Source: Metallumcola ferriviriculae
GTDB lineage: Bacteria > Bacillota > JADQBR01
Direction: 5' to 3'
Length of the DNA stretch: 64,000 nucleotides
Assembly: GCF_035573695.1 (NCBI RefSeq)
Contig: NZ_CP121694.1
Span: forward strand, 1,960,501 to 2,024,500
In this document: positions 8,274-18,302 of the stretch, piece after piece
Numbering within the stretch: the stretch's first letter is position 1
How the letters are laid out: each line of letters starts with the position of its first letter
The notes under the pieces: generated by a model
Database searches by the model: none
What the model was told of the DNA's origin: nothing
What the model saw: the letters and a program-made list of their open reading frames with translations, nothing else
Position numbers and translations under genes: made by a program

Positions 8274-9884
8274 ATGGCAGCCATCGTATATCAGACAGAT
8301 AAGCGATCAGGGATTACATACGCCTATGAGTCCGTTTCTTACTGGGATAAGGACAAGCAGCAATCCCGGGCAAAAAGGACGCTCATCGGCCGGGTGGACA
8401 GTGAAACCAAAGAGATAGTCCCGACAGACGGTAGGGGCCGAAAAAAGAAAGAAGTGCCTGCGCCTCCCCAAAGAGGCCCTATTCCATCTGTTCAAACCTC
8501 AAGGTCTTTCTACGGAGCAACGTATCTGCTGGACGCTATTGGTGAAAAGCTCAGCATTACCGAGGATTTGAAACACTGTTTTCCAAGTATTTATTGGCAA
8601 ATTCTTTCGATTGTGTATTACCTGATTCTTGAGGATAAAAACCCCCTCTATCGTTTTGAAAAATGGAGCAGCTTACATAAGCATCCTTACGGTAAGAACA
8701 TAACCTCCCAGCGAAGCAGCGAACTCTTCACATCCATCACCGAAGAAGCAAAGAACAAATTCTTTCAGCTGCAAGGGAAACGGCGGACAGAAAAGGAGTT
8801 CTGGGCATATGACATTACTTCCATCTCCAGCTATTCTGAACATCTACGCCAAGTGCAATACGGCAAGAATAAAGAGAGCGATCCACTGGCTCAACTGAAC
8901 CTGGCGTTAGTGTTCGGTGAAAGGTCCAACCTTCCTTTTTATTACCGCAAACTGGCTGGAAACATTCCTGATTCCAAAACAATTAAGAATTTACTTGCTG
9001 ATTTGGATGTCCTTGGTTTTTCCAAAGTGAAGCTGGTTATGGACAGAGGCTTCTATAGTCAAGATAATATCAATGCCCTCTTTAAAGAACACTTGAAATT
9101 CCTGATCTCCGTAAAAATATCCCTCGCTTTTATCAGGAAAGAATTGGACCTCATCTACGATAAGTTTCGTATATTTGAACACTATAGCGAGAAATACGAG
9201 CTGTATTGCCATACAGTACAGACTAATTGGCTTTATACACAGTACCGTCCGTATAAAGGGGACACCCTCTCAGAACCCAGGCGCATCTACATTCACTATT
9301 ATTACAACATTGATAAAGCAGCTGAAGACGAAAAAGCCTTTGACCGAAAGTTAATCGCACTGCGCCATGAACTGGAGTCAGGTAAGAGGGTTCCTGAACA
9401 TGAAAACCTCTATAAAAAGTATTTCGAGACGAAAACTACGCCAAAACGAGGGACAAAGGTCACCGTCAATGAAGAGGCCGTTACTAAAGCAAAACGGTAT
9501 TATGGATTCTTTGCCCTTTTGACTAATGAAAAGATGGATGCCATTACCGCACTGGAGTTTTATCGCAACAAAGATGTGGTTGAAAAAGCATTTGGCAACC
9601 TTAAGGAACGTCTGAATATGCGCCGCACATTGGTTTCCTCGGAGCAAAGCCTTGACGGTAAACTATTTGTAGAGTTTGTGGCTCTCATCTATCTTTCTTA
9701 CATCAAAAAGCAGATGCAGGAGACGCATTTATTCAAAAATTATACCTTGCAGAGCGCTCTCGATAAACTTGACGTCATTGAATGTTTTGAAGCGCCCGGC
9801 CAGAAACTGCGTGTTGGTGAGCTTCTTGAGAAACAGAAGGAAATCTATATAGGCTTGGGCGTTGTTCCGCCCTCCTCGTTATGA
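8274..9884 (+). CDS. IS1634-family DDE transposase
   Basis: 536 residues from ATG 8274, chosen because CGAGGAGGTG (8257-8265) is correctly spaced; an upstream in-frame start at 8220 overlaps the promoter. The IS4-superfamily DDE core is visible: 'WAYDITSISSYS' (first Asp), 'VKLVMDRGFYSQDNI' (second Asp) and 'VEKAFGNLKERLNMRR' (Glu and the basic C1 signature). It cuts and pastes the element. The frame is intact and full length for the family. The gene fills the IS, and nothing else is encoded in it. Confidence 0.92.
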   Translation: MAAIVYQTDKRSGITYAYESVSYWDKDKQQSRAKRTLIGRVDSETKEIVPTDGRGRKKKEVPAPPQRGPIPSVQTSRSFYGATYLLDAIGEKLSITEDLKHCFPSIYWQILSIVYYLILEDKNPLYRFEKWSSLHKHPYGKNITSQRSSELFTSITEEAKNKFFQLQGKRRTEKEFWAYDITSISSYSEHLRQVQYGKNKESDPLAQLNLALVFGERSNLPFYYRKLAGNIPDSKTIKNLLADLDVLGFSKVKLVMDRGFYSQDNINALFKEHLKFLISVKISLAFIRKELDLIYDKFRIFEHYSEKYELYCHTVQTNWLYTQYRPYKGDTLSEPRRIYIHYYYNIDKAAEDEKAFDRKLIALRHELESGKRVPEHENLYKKYFETKTTPKRGTKVTVNEEAVTKAKRYYGFFALLTNEKMDAITALEFYRNKDVVEKAFGNLKERLNMRRTLVSSEQSLDGKLFVEFVALIYLSYIKKQMQETHLFKNYTLQSALDKLDVIECFEAPGQKLRVGELLEKQKEIYIGLGVVPPSSL

Positions 9885-9979
9885 GTAGGCGGGAATCCAG
9901 GTTGAAATATTCCCTTACTATCAGGGGGATGTTTAAGCCTGCCCCTAAATTCTTTCCTACAACAATCCAATCTGATACA

Positions 9980-10129
9980 TTTACCCAACAGGCCATGTAG
10001 TGACTGAGTGGGATAGGGCAAATCTGGATGAAGATGCAATAGCCTCGGCCTTTTACGCCTGTGATTCTAAAGGGTACTGATGATATCCAGGGGGCGGGTA
10101 AAGCTACATTTGTTATTACTTACCGCTAA
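9980..10129 (+). pseudogene. Decayed C-terminal coding remnant with a frameshift
   Basis: One frame reads 'PTGHVVTEWDRANLDEDA' and on to 'FYACDSKG', then stops. A +1 shift at about 10073 continues as 'GTDDIQGAGKATFVITYR' and a stop at 10129. The composition looks coding, but there is no start and I do not recognise the protein. It lies beside the IS and its end overlaps the convergent crotonase gene by a few bases. It could be a remnant of a gene disrupted before or by the insertion. Confidence 0.35.
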
Positions 10130-10895
10130 AGCTGGGCGCCCTTTTTGCTAGAAATGAAATTAGTCCTTCTTTTATGTCCTCTGTCTGACCAATAGAGATC
10201 ATCGCCTGGCGTTCCTTTTCCAAATGTGTTTCCAACATTGGCATGATCGATTGATTTAACAGTTCTTTTGCAGTTGCATGCGCTATGGTGGCCCCTTTTG
10301 CCAGATTTGTCGCCACCTCTTCAACTTTTTGATTAAATTCACTTGAAGGTACCATTAGATTGACCAAGCCCAGCTCGTAAGCTCTTTGGGCATCTATTAC
10401 CTCATCCAATAACAGTAATTCACTGGCTTTGGAATAACCCAGCATGGCCGGTGCAAAAAGACTCCAGCCGCCGTCAGGAACCAGACCACCGCTGGTATAT
10501 GCTTGTTTGAATTTAGCCTTATCTGAGGCGATTCGCAAGTCGCACGCTAAAGCAAGGCTCATTCCGCCGCCTGCTGCGGCACCGTTGACTGCAGCTATTA
10601 CCGGTTTTGGCAACAATCGAATATCGGTTATCAGCCTGTGAAACAATTGGGTAAGGCCTGCCAACGCTTGCGAAATTGAGTCCTGTGAATTAAGGTAGGA
10701 AAGATCCCCGCCGGAACAAAATGCTTTCCCGATACCCCTTATGACAACCGCCCGCGACTTGTCTTCAAAACACTTACTTATTGCTTCTGACAGTTTTTCA
10801 GCCATTTCCGGGTTCAGCGCATTATAGTTATTGGGTTGGTTTAATGATATGTAAGTGACTGAATTAGATCGTTCTATCAATACAATACTCTCCAT
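10116..10895 (-). CDS. Enoyl-CoA hydratase/isomerase family protein (PaaG-like)
   Basis: 259 residues, the usual crotonase length, with AAGGAGGC upstream of the ATG. The oxyanion-hole segments are present: 'GKAFCSGGDL' (about residues 56-65) and 'NGAAAGGGMSLALACDL' (about 103-119). The two Glu residues of true enoyl-CoA hydratases are replaced (Ser in 'GGGMSLAL', Tyr in 'FKQAYTSGG'). Instead there is an Asp in 'GLVPDGG', the arrangement used by PaaG and dienoyl-CoA isomerases. An isomerase acting on unsaturated acyl-CoA is therefore more likely than a hydratase. It is in one operon with the thioesterase at 10945 and divergent from the LysR gene, which may control it. Confidence 0.85.
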   Translation of the reverse strand: MESIVLIERSNSVTYISLNQPNNYNALNPEMAEKLSEAISKCFEDKSRAVVIRGIGKAFCSGGDLSYLNSQDSISQALAGLTQLFHRLITDIRLLPKPVIAAVNGAAAGGGMSLALACDLRIASDKAKFKQAYTSGGLVPDGGWSLFAPAMLGYSKASELLLLDEVIDAQRAYELGLVNLMVPSSEFNQKVEEVATNLAKGATIAHATAKELLNQSIMPMLETHLEKERQAMISIGQTEDIKEGLISFLAKRAPSFSGK

Positions 10896-10944
10896 TATAT
10901 TGCCTCCTTAGGTATGTTCAGTACCTTTAATTGCCTAGCCGGCT

Positions 10945-11376
10945 CTAGTCCATGTCAACCACCAACAGCGTTACAGTGGCTTTGGCGGCCAACTTTTTAA
11001 TTCCTTCATTAACGGTAAATACTTCAGATTCAGACACGTAAATTCTTTTCCCAGGCTTTAACACTTTGGCGCGGCATAATATCATCTCCCCCACGGCGGG
11101 GCGCAGCAAATTGATTTTAAATTCTACGGTCAATACCTCTTCCTTCTCTGACATCAGCGAATATGCGGCAAAGCCGCTGCTGAGGTCGGCCATGGACGCC
11201 AGGGCACCGGCATGTACATAATTGTGGTGCTGGAGAATTTGCTGACTGGGAATCATTTTGGTGTGAAACCAGCCGGGGCCAAAATCTTCAACTTCAATGC
11301 CAAGAGTATGTGCTAAACCTTGATGATTAAATGATTGCAGGACCTTTTCCTTATAATCGGCAAATTGCGCTTTCAA
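10945..11376 (-). CDS. PaaI-type hotdog-fold thioesterase
   Basis: 143 residues with AAAGGGGGTG upstream of the ATG. The hotdog signature 'HNYVHAGALASMADLSSG' (about residues 51-68) contains the helix cap and catalytic acid of PaaI-type acyl-CoA thioesterases, which release CoA from blocked or dead-end acyl-CoA esters. It is the first gene of a two-gene minus-strand operon with the PaaG-like crotonase, a pairing also seen in aromatic acid pathways. The substrate is not known. The divergent LysR regulator lies 134 bases away. Confidence 0.82.
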   Translation of the reverse strand: MKAQFADYKEKVLQSFNHQGLAHTLGIEVEDFGPGWFHTKMIPSQQILQHHNYVHAGALASMADLSSGFAAYSLMSEKEEVLTVEFKINLLRPAVGEMILCRAKVLKPGKRIYVSESEVFTVNEGIKKLAAKATVTLLVVDMD

Positions 11377-11510
11377 GTTATTTCACCCCCTTTGGGCAAC
11401 GCCACTGGCAATAGTTATAATTTTCAAACTAATTATATCAATTTGCTATATATTAGACAAATTATTAGTTATAATATTGTTAATTAGATACACTTATAAG
11501 GGGGATATTT

Positions 11511-12395
11511 ATGCGGTGGCAACAAATGGTGGGTTTTTATCATGTGGCAAAGACGGGTAAATTTACAAAAGCTGCGGAAAAAACGTATCGCACTCAATCA
11601 GCTTTGACACAGCAAGTCAAGAAACTGGAGGAGGAAATGGGCTGTCAACTTCTGGAACGGGTGGGAAAGAAAAAGCTTTTGCTTACGCCTGCCGGCCGGA
11701 AGTGTTTTGCTTTTGTAGAAACAGTTTTGAATAATTATGATTATTTAGTGGAGGAAATCAGTGTTTTAAACGGTCAAAAGAGAGGAAAGTTAAAGATAGC
11801 AGCACCCTATACCACACTTAATCAACTGCTGCCGAAAGTTGTGGAACAATATATGGTCCAATTTCCCTGGGTTGAACTATCCCTGCTGGATCGGCCGCAG
11901 CGAGCTGTAATTGAACTAGTAAAAAGTGGGGAGGTAGACCTGGGTTTTGCCATAGAGTCAATTATTCCCGGTAACTTGGATAAGAAACATTGGAAAATAA
12001 TCGAGTCCGTGTTGGCAGTTCCGAGAGAGCATCCGCTTGCCAAGGAAAAGACCGTTATGTTGGAGCAAATAGCGCGGTACCCCCTGATTTTACCACCTGA
12101 GGGAGGGGCTTATAATAACCGTAAAAAGTTGGAAGAATTGTTCCGGCAAAATAGTCTCAACTACCGTGTAATAATGGAGTCTTCAAATGTGGAGCTTAGC
12201 GCAGTTTATGTGGAAATGGGTCTGGGTATATCCTTTGCAACAGTTGTGAGAGACTTGCCGTTATTAGAGCGGAAAAACTTCGTGTTTATATCTTTGAACC
12301 ATTACTTCAAACCGCAGTACTTAGATGTCATTACACGAAAGGATAAGCCCATCCCCCCTTATATGGATGCTTTTTTAAGTCTTTTACACCCCTAA
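11511..12395 (+). CDS. LysR-family transcriptional regulator
   Basis: 294 residues from ATG 11511 with AAGGGGGAT upstream. The N-terminal winged helix is clear ('FYHVAKTGKFTKAAEKTYRT' then 'SALTQQVKKLEEEMG', residues 8-45). Residues 90-294 form the periplasmic-binding-like effector domain ('KIAAPYTTLNQLLPKVVEQY'). LysR proteins normally bind the intergenic space of a divergent target operon, so the thioesterase/crotonase pair at 10116-11376 is the likely target. The AT-rich 134-base spacer holds several T-N11-A matches, too common in such DNA to single one out. The inducer is unknown. Confidence 0.9.
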   Translation: MRWQQMVGFYHVAKTGKFTKAAEKTYRTQSALTQQVKKLEEEMGCQLLERVGKKKLLLTPAGRKCFAFVETVLNNYDYLVEEISVLNGQKRGKLKIAAPYTTLNQLLPKVVEQYMVQFPWVELSLLDRPQRAVIELVKSGEVDLGFAIESIIPGNLDKKHWKIIESVLAVPREHPLAKEKTVMLEQIARYPLILPPEGGAYNNRKKLEELFRQNSLNYRVIMESSNVELSAVYVEMGLGISFATVVRDLPLLERKNFVFISLNHYFKPQYLDVITRKDKPIPPYMDAFLSLLHP

Positions 12396-12631
12396 CTCCC
12401 TTACAGCAGAAAGTATCTTTAAGTTTTACAGACGACCCCGCCCTGTTTAGCCATTCCAGAACTAGCGGAAAAAGAACAAGAGGTTTCTTTAACTAACCTT
12501 CCCCGACGAAAGGGTTTCCAGTTTATTTTTGTCCAATATGATAAGAGAATTAATTCCTTTAAAAACTGGTGAAGAAAGGAACAAAGCAAAAATGCTTACG
12601 TCTAATTTATTAAAATTGGAGGTGAGATTCA

Positions 12632-14953
12632 ATGAAAAGACTGACATTTGTAGCAATGGTTTTACTATTTTTATTGGTGGCTGTTTCTTTTTCCTTTGCC
12701 AATACGTCGGAGATAGAATTATATCTGAACGATGAGAAGGTTTCATTCAACGATCAACCGCAGCTAAGTAACGACAGAGTATACGTGCCGCTAAGAGGTA
12801 TTTTTGAGGCATTCGAGGCTCAGGTGGAATGGAATGACGCTACCCAAACCGTTACCGCTGTTAAAGGCGATACTGAAATTAAGGTGACAATTGGCAGTAA
12901 ATCGGCAAAAAAGAACGGTACTAACATAATGCTTGAAGCGGTTCCTTATCTCAGCCAAAAAAGAACGTATGTACCGCTCCGTTTCGTTGGTGAGGCGTTT
13001 GGCGCGCATGTAAACTGGGATGGGAATACAAAAGCGATTTCCATCGTGACTGCCGGTGATTTACCCGTTGTAGGTTCTTTTGAGACCCTTAAAAAGCTGC
13101 TTAAAGAAAATGCAGACATGAGACAATCTTATCTTTATAACGGTATAAATGAAGCAGTTAGCGACGCCGCTGTTAAGTCAGTTGACAGAGTAGAGCTGAA
13201 AAGTGAGGCGGCTTCAAGCCCTGAACACTCGGAAACCAATGTGCAGGTTCAAGGTGTGGATGAGGCGGATATTGTTAAGACTGATGGTGAATATCTGTAC
13301 CAGGTATCAAATCAGCAAATAGTTATATCCAGGATTTTCCCCGCGGATGAACTAGAGGTACGTAACGTTATCGGTTTTGAACCGAGGGGGGATACCTCCG
13401 GTTTCATGCCGGCAGAACTTTACATTGATGACGATTATTTGATTGTTATCGGTACTGCCTATTATCGGCATGAAGATATTACAGTTGATAAGCCTAGTAT
13501 GGCCCGGCCGGAAGTTTACCCACCGGTTAACATTAATAACAGTATTAAAATTATTGTCTTTGACCGTACGGACCGGGAAAATCCGAATCAAGTTCGAGAA
13601 ATTGAAGTGGAAGGGAATTACTTATCGTCAAGAAAAGTAGGGTCTTCTTTGTATCTGGTTTCAAACAAATATTTTGGCGGCTATCAAATTATGGGGACAG
13701 AAACGGAATACGTTCCTGCCTTGCGTTACAGAGATAACGAGAGCAGCTTTACCGAAATGCCGTACTCTAAAATACACTACTTTCCTAAGGCCATTAGCCC
13801 CAATTATTTGACGGTGGTAGCAGTTAATCTTGATAAACCAAATGAGAAAGCAAACATTTCGACTTTCTTAGGTGCAGGCGAAAATATATATGCATCACCG
13901 GAGCACCTATATGTGGCATTGACCGAATATGAAGCGGCAGAAACAAAACCTGCTGTACTTCCGCTTGAGCAGCAAAAGATGATTGCGCCGCCGGTGCCCT
14001 TACAAAATAACGAAACCACTGCCATCCATAAGTTTGCATTACTGAATGGAAACATGGTTTATCAAGGGAAAGGCAAAGTGTCGGGGCATATATTAAATCA
14101 GTTTTCCATGGATGAATATAACGGCCATTTCCGGATTGCCACTACAAGCGGAAGCCTTTTTGGTCAGGGACAAAATCAGTCAAGTAATAATATTTATGTG
14201 TTAGATGGCAAGATGAATACTGTTGGAAAAATTGAAGATATTGCCCCGGGTGAAAGAATTTACTCTGCTCGATTTATGGGTGAGAGGGGTTATCTGGTAA
14301 CCTTCAAAAAGGTTGACCCGCTGTTTGTCCTAGATTTGAAAGACCCTGACAGTCCTAAAATATTAGGAAAGCTAAAAATTCCTGGGTACAGCGATTATTT
14401 ACATCCATATGGTGAGAACTATATCATTGGCTTTGGCAAGGATGCCATGGAAACAGCTGATGAAAGATTTGGCGATGGGGTATCAATGGCATTCTATCAA
14501 GGTATGAAAATAGCCCTCTTTGACATCACTGATGTTAATAATCCTATTGAGCTTCATAAAGAAATCATTGGTGATAGGGGGACGGATTCGGAATTGCTTC
14601 ACAATCATAAAGCGTTATTGTTTGATAAGGAGCGGAATCTGTTGGCGTTTCCGGTAACGGTAATGGAAATTAATAAGCAGCAGGAGAATACCGGCAGCTG
14701 GCCCCAATATGGAGAGTTTTCCTTTCAGGGTGCTTATGTATATAATCTTGATATAGAAAACGGATTTAATTTACAAGGCCGCATTACCCACTTAAATAGT
14801 CAAGACTTTCAGAAAACCGGATATTACTATAACAACAATAAGAATGTGAAACGAATCTTCTTTGTAGAGGATAATCTTTACACCGTATCCGACGGGATGG
14901 TTAAAGCAAATCGGATAAGTAATTTGGAAGAAATAGACTCGCTAAATATTTAA
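12632..14953 (+). CDS. Secreted protein: copper-amine-oxidase N domains plus beta-propeller
   Basis: 773 residues from ATG 12632 with TTGGAGGTGAG upstream. A signal peptide covers residues 1-23. Residues 28-140 hold the duplicated copper-amine-oxidase N module ('NDRVYVPLRGIFEAFEAQ' and 'KRTYVPLRFVGEAFGAH'). From about residue 200 the signature 'VQGVDEADIVKTDGEYLY' starts a secreted beta-propeller (Pfam Beta_propel type) that runs to the end. Proteins of this design are exported by many Firmicutes and archaea; the role is unknown, perhaps adhesion or wall processing. It is a single-gene unit ended by the strong terminator at 14999. It shares the N module with the product of 4823-6598. Confidence 0.82.
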   Translation: MKRLTFVAMVLLFLLVAVSFSFANTSEIELYLNDEKVSFNDQPQLSNDRVYVPLRGIFEAFEAQVEWNDATQTVTAVKGDTEIKVTIGSKSAKKNGTNIMLEAVPYLSQKRTYVPLRFVGEAFGAHVNWDGNTKAISIVTAGDLPVVGSFETLKKLLKENADMRQSYLYNGINEAVSDAAVKSVDRVELKSEAASSPEHSETNVQVQGVDEADIVKTDGEYLYQVSNQQIVISRIFPADELEVRNVIGFEPRGDTSGFMPAELYIDDDYLIVIGTAYYRHEDITVDKPSMARPEVYPPVNINNSIKIIVFDRTDRENPNQVREIEVEGNYLSSRKVGSSLYLVSNKYFGGYQIMGTETEYVPALRYRDNESSFTEMPYSKIHYFPKAISPNYLTVVAVNLDKPNEKANISTFLGAGENIYASPEHLYVALTEYEAAETKPAVLPLEQQKMIAPPVPLQNNETTAIHKFALLNGNMVYQGKGKVSGHILNQFSMDEYNGHFRIATTSGSLFGQGQNQSSNNIYVLDGKMNTVGKIEDIAPGERIYSARFMGERGYLVTFKKVDPLFVLDLKDPDSPKILGKLKIPGYSDYLHPYGENYIIGFGKDAMETADERFGDGVSMAFYQGMKIALFDITDVNNPIELHKEIIGDRGTDSELLHNHKALLFDKERNLLAFPVTVMEINKQQENTGSWPQYGEFSFQGAYVYNLDIENGFNLQGRITHLNSQDFQKTGYYYNNNKNVKRIFFVEDNLYTVSDGMVKANRISNLEEIDSLNI

Positions 14954-14998
14954 TCAAAAGGCTTTATTACACGAAGTGAATCTGAAGATGGGATTGAG

Positions 14999-15043
14999 AC
15001 TTGTTTTGGACGGTTGTGATCACCCGTCCAAAACAAGTATTTT
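14999..15043 (+). terminator. Strong rho-independent terminator
   Basis: A perfect 15-bp stem (14999-15013 with 15024-15038) is followed by ATTTTT. It ends the gene at 12632 and lies between two convergent genes. Confidence 0.88.
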
Positions 15044-15061
15044 TGAATGGGTATATAATAA

Positions 15062-16150
15062 TTAAATCACAGTTAAGCCCTGGGCTCCTAGAGTAGGTAC
15101 TTCTTCAGAATCTATCACTTGTAATCTAATGAGTTGCCCAACGGAGTTTATTTGAAATACAGAAATTGACCCCTGGTTTCCATTTAAAACGTAGAAATTG
15201 CGCTGATCTCTACTTACCCCGCTATCAATAGGTGCGCCCATGGGTGATCCCTCTGGTGTGCTTGGTATATTCTCTACAAGCTCCAAAGTCCCATCGGTAT
15301 TGATGCTATAGAAACTGATGGTACCACTGCCAGTATTGGACGTATAGGCAAAACGCTCATTTCGAGTTGCCACTACCCAACAGGTTGCCATCTGACCGCT
15401 TTCAACAGAACCGCTGATAACATTTAGTATTCCATCTGGAGAAACGGTATAAGAGGATAGGGCATTTGTACCAGCTTCCGAATTTAACAGTAACCCGGAC
15501 GGAAGAAAATATGATCCAAATGGCCCTGCCCCACTGGATCTGTTAACGGTACGTCGTGATACTGTACCATCGGGTTTGACGTCAAACACGCTGAGGTGGT
15601 TTGTGGTTAATTCAGATACAACAAGTTGACTGCCGTCAGGGGTGAATACAACGCTGGCTGGATGGGCGTTTGGGGTACTTAAAGAGCTTTCTGAGTTGGG
15701 TACCCTGTTGAGTTCCCCCCTGGCGCCTATGCGAAAGCCAGTAATATTAGAATCAGAACCGTTAGTATCACTTCCGGCATTAGAAACATATAGTAGTTTT
15801 TCATGTACAGCTAAGCTGTTAGGCTGTAACCCGCCCGAAGGTACCTTATCTACTAGAATTAGCTCGCCGGTAACATTTCTACGAAAGCTTGAGATATTAT
15901 TGCTGCCAGCGTTGACAGCAAAGAGAAAACGCTTATCGTCAGAAAGGGCAATAGATCCCTGTGATGCCAGTGGGTCGACAGCGCCACCTGGTGTTTCAGG
16001 GGAAACCCTTCTTGTGCCAGTACCATGGCCACCTGTTTTGTATGCATCTATTAGCGATAATGTTCCGTCAGGTCCCCGGCGAAAGGCGACTACCTCATTA
16101 TTAATACGTGAATTTGTCATGACATAAACTGTCCCTAAAGTCGTGGACAT
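15062..16150 (-). CDS. Lactonase-type seven-bladed beta-propeller protein
   Basis: 362 residues with AAGGAGGAATT upstream of the ATG. Repeats of the type 'FLFAVNAGSNNISSFR', 'LLYVSNAGSD' and 'FYVLNGNQGSISVFQI' mark the YncE/6-phosphogluconolactonase (Pgl) propeller family. There is no signal peptide, so it acts in the cytoplasm or is exported in another way. Members include true 6-phosphogluconolactonases, but many lack that activity; no pentose phosphate genes are nearby, so I do not assign the enzyme. It is a single-gene unit convergent with the gene at 12632. Confidence 0.78.
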   Translation of the reverse strand: MSTTLGTVYVMTNSRINNEVVAFRRGPDGTLSLIDAYKTGGHGTGTRRVSPETPGGAVDPLASQGSIALSDDKRFLFAVNAGSNNISSFRRNVTGELILVDKVPSGGLQPNSLAVHEKLLYVSNAGSDTNGSDSNITGFRIGARGELNRVPNSESSLSTPNAHPASVVFTPDGSQLVVSELTTNHLSVFDVKPDGTVSRRTVNRSSGAGPFGSYFLPSGLLLNSEAGTNALSSYTVSPDGILNVISGSVESGQMATCWVVATRNERFAYTSNTGSGTISFYSINTDGTLELVENIPSTPEGSPMGAPIDSGVSRDQRNFYVLNGNQGSISVFQINSVGQLIRLQVIDSEEVPTLGAQGLTVI

Positions 16151-16337
16151 TTAGTAATTCCTCCTTGGTAATTTTTATTAACTATGCTATATTGTATGTC
16201 CATGATTAATAATGGTGAATGATATGTAGGTACATAGGTAAAGTCACAATTTGGGCAGCTTTTGGTCAATAGTTGGAACCGATGCGGTACTAATCACGTC
16301 TATAAAACTAGAAAACATTTTTAAAAGGGGCTGCAAT

Positions 16338-18302
16338 ATGAAGAAAATAGTATTCTCTATACTCATTTTATTGGTAAGTGTTTCTTTGGTTGGGTGTACA
16401 AATGGGGCGAGCGGTAATCAGGAGAAACCTAAAATCGGTGGAAATGATGAAGCGGCGGTTATCAGTTTGGTTGAAAATTTCGGCGGGCAGCTTCAAAAGG
16501 TATCGCTTTTAGCCCCCAAGGATAAAGTGGAAGAAAGTATGCAGGAGAATTATGGTGAGTTGGTGTCCCTGGATCTCCTGCAAGAGTGGGTAAGTGATCC
16601 TCAGGATGCTCCCGGGAGAATGACTTCAAGTCCATGGCCGGACCGCATAGAAAACATGACCGTAGAAAAAATGTCCGAACAAGCATACGAAGTTAAAGGA
16701 GACATAATTGAGATAACGAGTACCGAGAAAGTTAAAGGCGGAATTGCTGCAAAACGGCCAATTACACTCACGGTATACAAGACCGGGAAGCGCTGGAAGA
16801 TTGACGCCGTCAGCCTAGGTTCCTACCAAGAAGCTAATAATGTTGTTTACAGGAATAACAAGTATGGCTTTAGTTTTACCTTGCCGAAGAGTTGGAAAGA
16901 TTATTCGATAATAACAGGTAACTGGGAGGGTATGGCTGTTGGAGGTCCAAAAGCCGGTGAGATTGTGGAAACCGGTCCGATGATTTTCATCAGACACCCT
17001 CAATGGACTTCTGAAAATCTAAGACAAGACATTCCCATAATGGTCTTCACCCTTAGACAGTGGGACGCACTGCAGCAGGATGAATTTCATATTGGTCCGG
17101 CACCTATCGGACCAAGCGAACTGGGGCGCAACACCACTTACGTTTTTGCGCTTCCTGCACGTTACAACTATGCATTCCCCTCAGGATACGAAGAAGTTGA
17201 AAAGATTTTAGAAAGTAACCCTCTTCAAACAGAAGAATCGATGGGTTCCACTTCTAACCCAAAGCAAACTGGGAGCAGTCAGAACGATTATAGTAAAGAA
17301 AAACTGCAGGACCTATTAGCTTCAAAGAATGAAATATCCAAAATAACCTGGTCCCCGGACGATACACAGGTCGTTTATGTTGAAGAAGGCAACCTTGATA
17401 ATGGATTAAATAAAGCATATCTTTGGAAAGTTGGCGAAGCAAATAGCAGGTTCGTACGGGACGTTTCCCCGACAACTTACGGTTTTACCTGGGCACCAGA
17501 CAATGAACATTTTTTAATTAGTGAAAAGCTTGGAGAAGGAGCCGTAAGTAGTATTGTAGGCGTCGAAACTTTAACTGAAGAGGAATATAAAATAAAAAGT
17601 ATTTCCATTCCAGTGTGGAGTCCGGACGGTTTGGCTTTGGCATCTGCTTATGAGCAGCACAACTACGGGGAAAGTTGGGGATCTTTAGAAGTTTATACAT
17701 TGGGAGAGAAGAAAGGTGAATACATCTGGAAAGCCAAAGATGTCTTATATAAAGTTTCATACTGGGATAAAGAAGGGAATATAGGCTATACGGAAATTTA
17801 TGAAGGTAAAGAAACTAAAAAGACAACTAAAAATATTAGACCCAGCATCGTGGGTGTCCATTTGGGGGATACCAAAGACCAAGTTAGAGAAGTATTAGGA
17901 AATGGTTACGAAGAAACTCCTCCCTCCGGAGAAATGGGACATTTTCCGGAGCAAGTTTACAGGTGGACTTATGATGAGGGTTATCAGATTTTCATAGGTG
18001 AAGAATCTGGAAAAGTGCTAGAGATAATGGCTACTTCTCCTAAAGCTGAAACCAACTTAGGGGTAAGAATAGGTGATACGGCAGCGAAGGTTTTTAAGAC
18101 ATATAGATCAAGATATATAGAACCGGAGAGTATTCATGGGGGTAAACTTTATGGGATTTTTAAGGTAGAAGGTGCCGCCGCCTTATACTTCAAGTTTGAC
18201 ATGCCGGAAGGACAATCACAGTTTTCGGCGGATATCGACCCTGACACGAAAGTTCAAACAATGATGCTAACCTACCCTGAACAAATGGATGATTCTTTTT
18301 AA
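16338..18302 (+). CDS. Lipoprotein with propeller-like and YjgB-like parts
   Basis: 654 residues from ATG 16338, with AAAAGGGG (16323-16330) upstream. The signal ends in a lipobox ('SVSLVGC', Cys at about residue 20), so the mature protein is lipid-anchored outside the membrane. About residues 30-170 are a conserved secreted alpha/beta part. 'SKITWSPDDTQVVYVEEGN' and 'GFTWAPDNEHFLISE' at about 330-400 are WD40/PD40-like blades. The C-terminus 'GVHLGDTKDQVREVLG' (about 520-640) resembles DUF4309/YjgB-type domains. The function is unknown. It is one of several secreted propeller proteins in this region. Confidence 0.65.
   Translation: MKKIVFSILILLVSVSLVGCTNGASGNQEKPKIGGNDEAAVISLVENFGGQLQKVSLLAPKDKVEESMQENYGELVSLDLLQEWVSDPQDAPGRMTSSPWPDRIENMTVEKMSEQAYEVKGDIIEITSTEKVKGGIAAKRPITLTVYKTGKRWKIDAVSLGSYQEANNVVYRNNKYGFSFTLPKSWKDYSIITGNWEGMAVGGPKAGEIVETGPMIFIRHPQWTSENLRQDIPIMVFTLRQWDALQQDEFHIGPAPIGPSELGRNTTYVFALPARYNYAFPSGYEEVEKILESNPLQTEESMGSTSNPKQTGSSQNDYSKEKLQDLLASKNEISKITWSPDDTQVVYVEEGNLDNGLNKAYLWKVGEANSRFVRDVSPTTYGFTWAPDNEHFLISEKLGEGAVSSIVGVETLTEEEYKIKSISIPVWSPDGLALASAYEQHNYGESWGSLEVYTLGEKKGEYIWKAKDVLYKVSYWDKEGNIGYTEIYEGKETKKTTKNIRPSIVGVHLGDTKDQVREVLGNGYEETPPSGEMGHFPEQVYRWTYDEGYQIFIGEESGKVLEIMATSPKAETNLGVRIGDTAAKVFKTYRSRYIEPESIHGGKLYGIFKVEGAAALYFKFDMPEGQSQFSADIDPDTKVQTMMLTYPEQMDDSF

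Larger units (their letters stand above)
8134..9901 (+). mobile_element. Complete IS1634-like insertion sequence
   Basis: The element is 1768 bp. Imperfect terminal inverted repeats start with CCTGGATTCCCG and end with CTCATAACGAGG (8134-8162 and the complement of 9874-9901). The 6-base sequence TTGAAA flanks it on both sides (8128-8133 and 9902-9907), a clean target duplication. It holds one intact transposase gene with its own promoter, so it could still be active. It sits 28 bases from the tRNA-Thr fragment. Confidence 0.88.
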
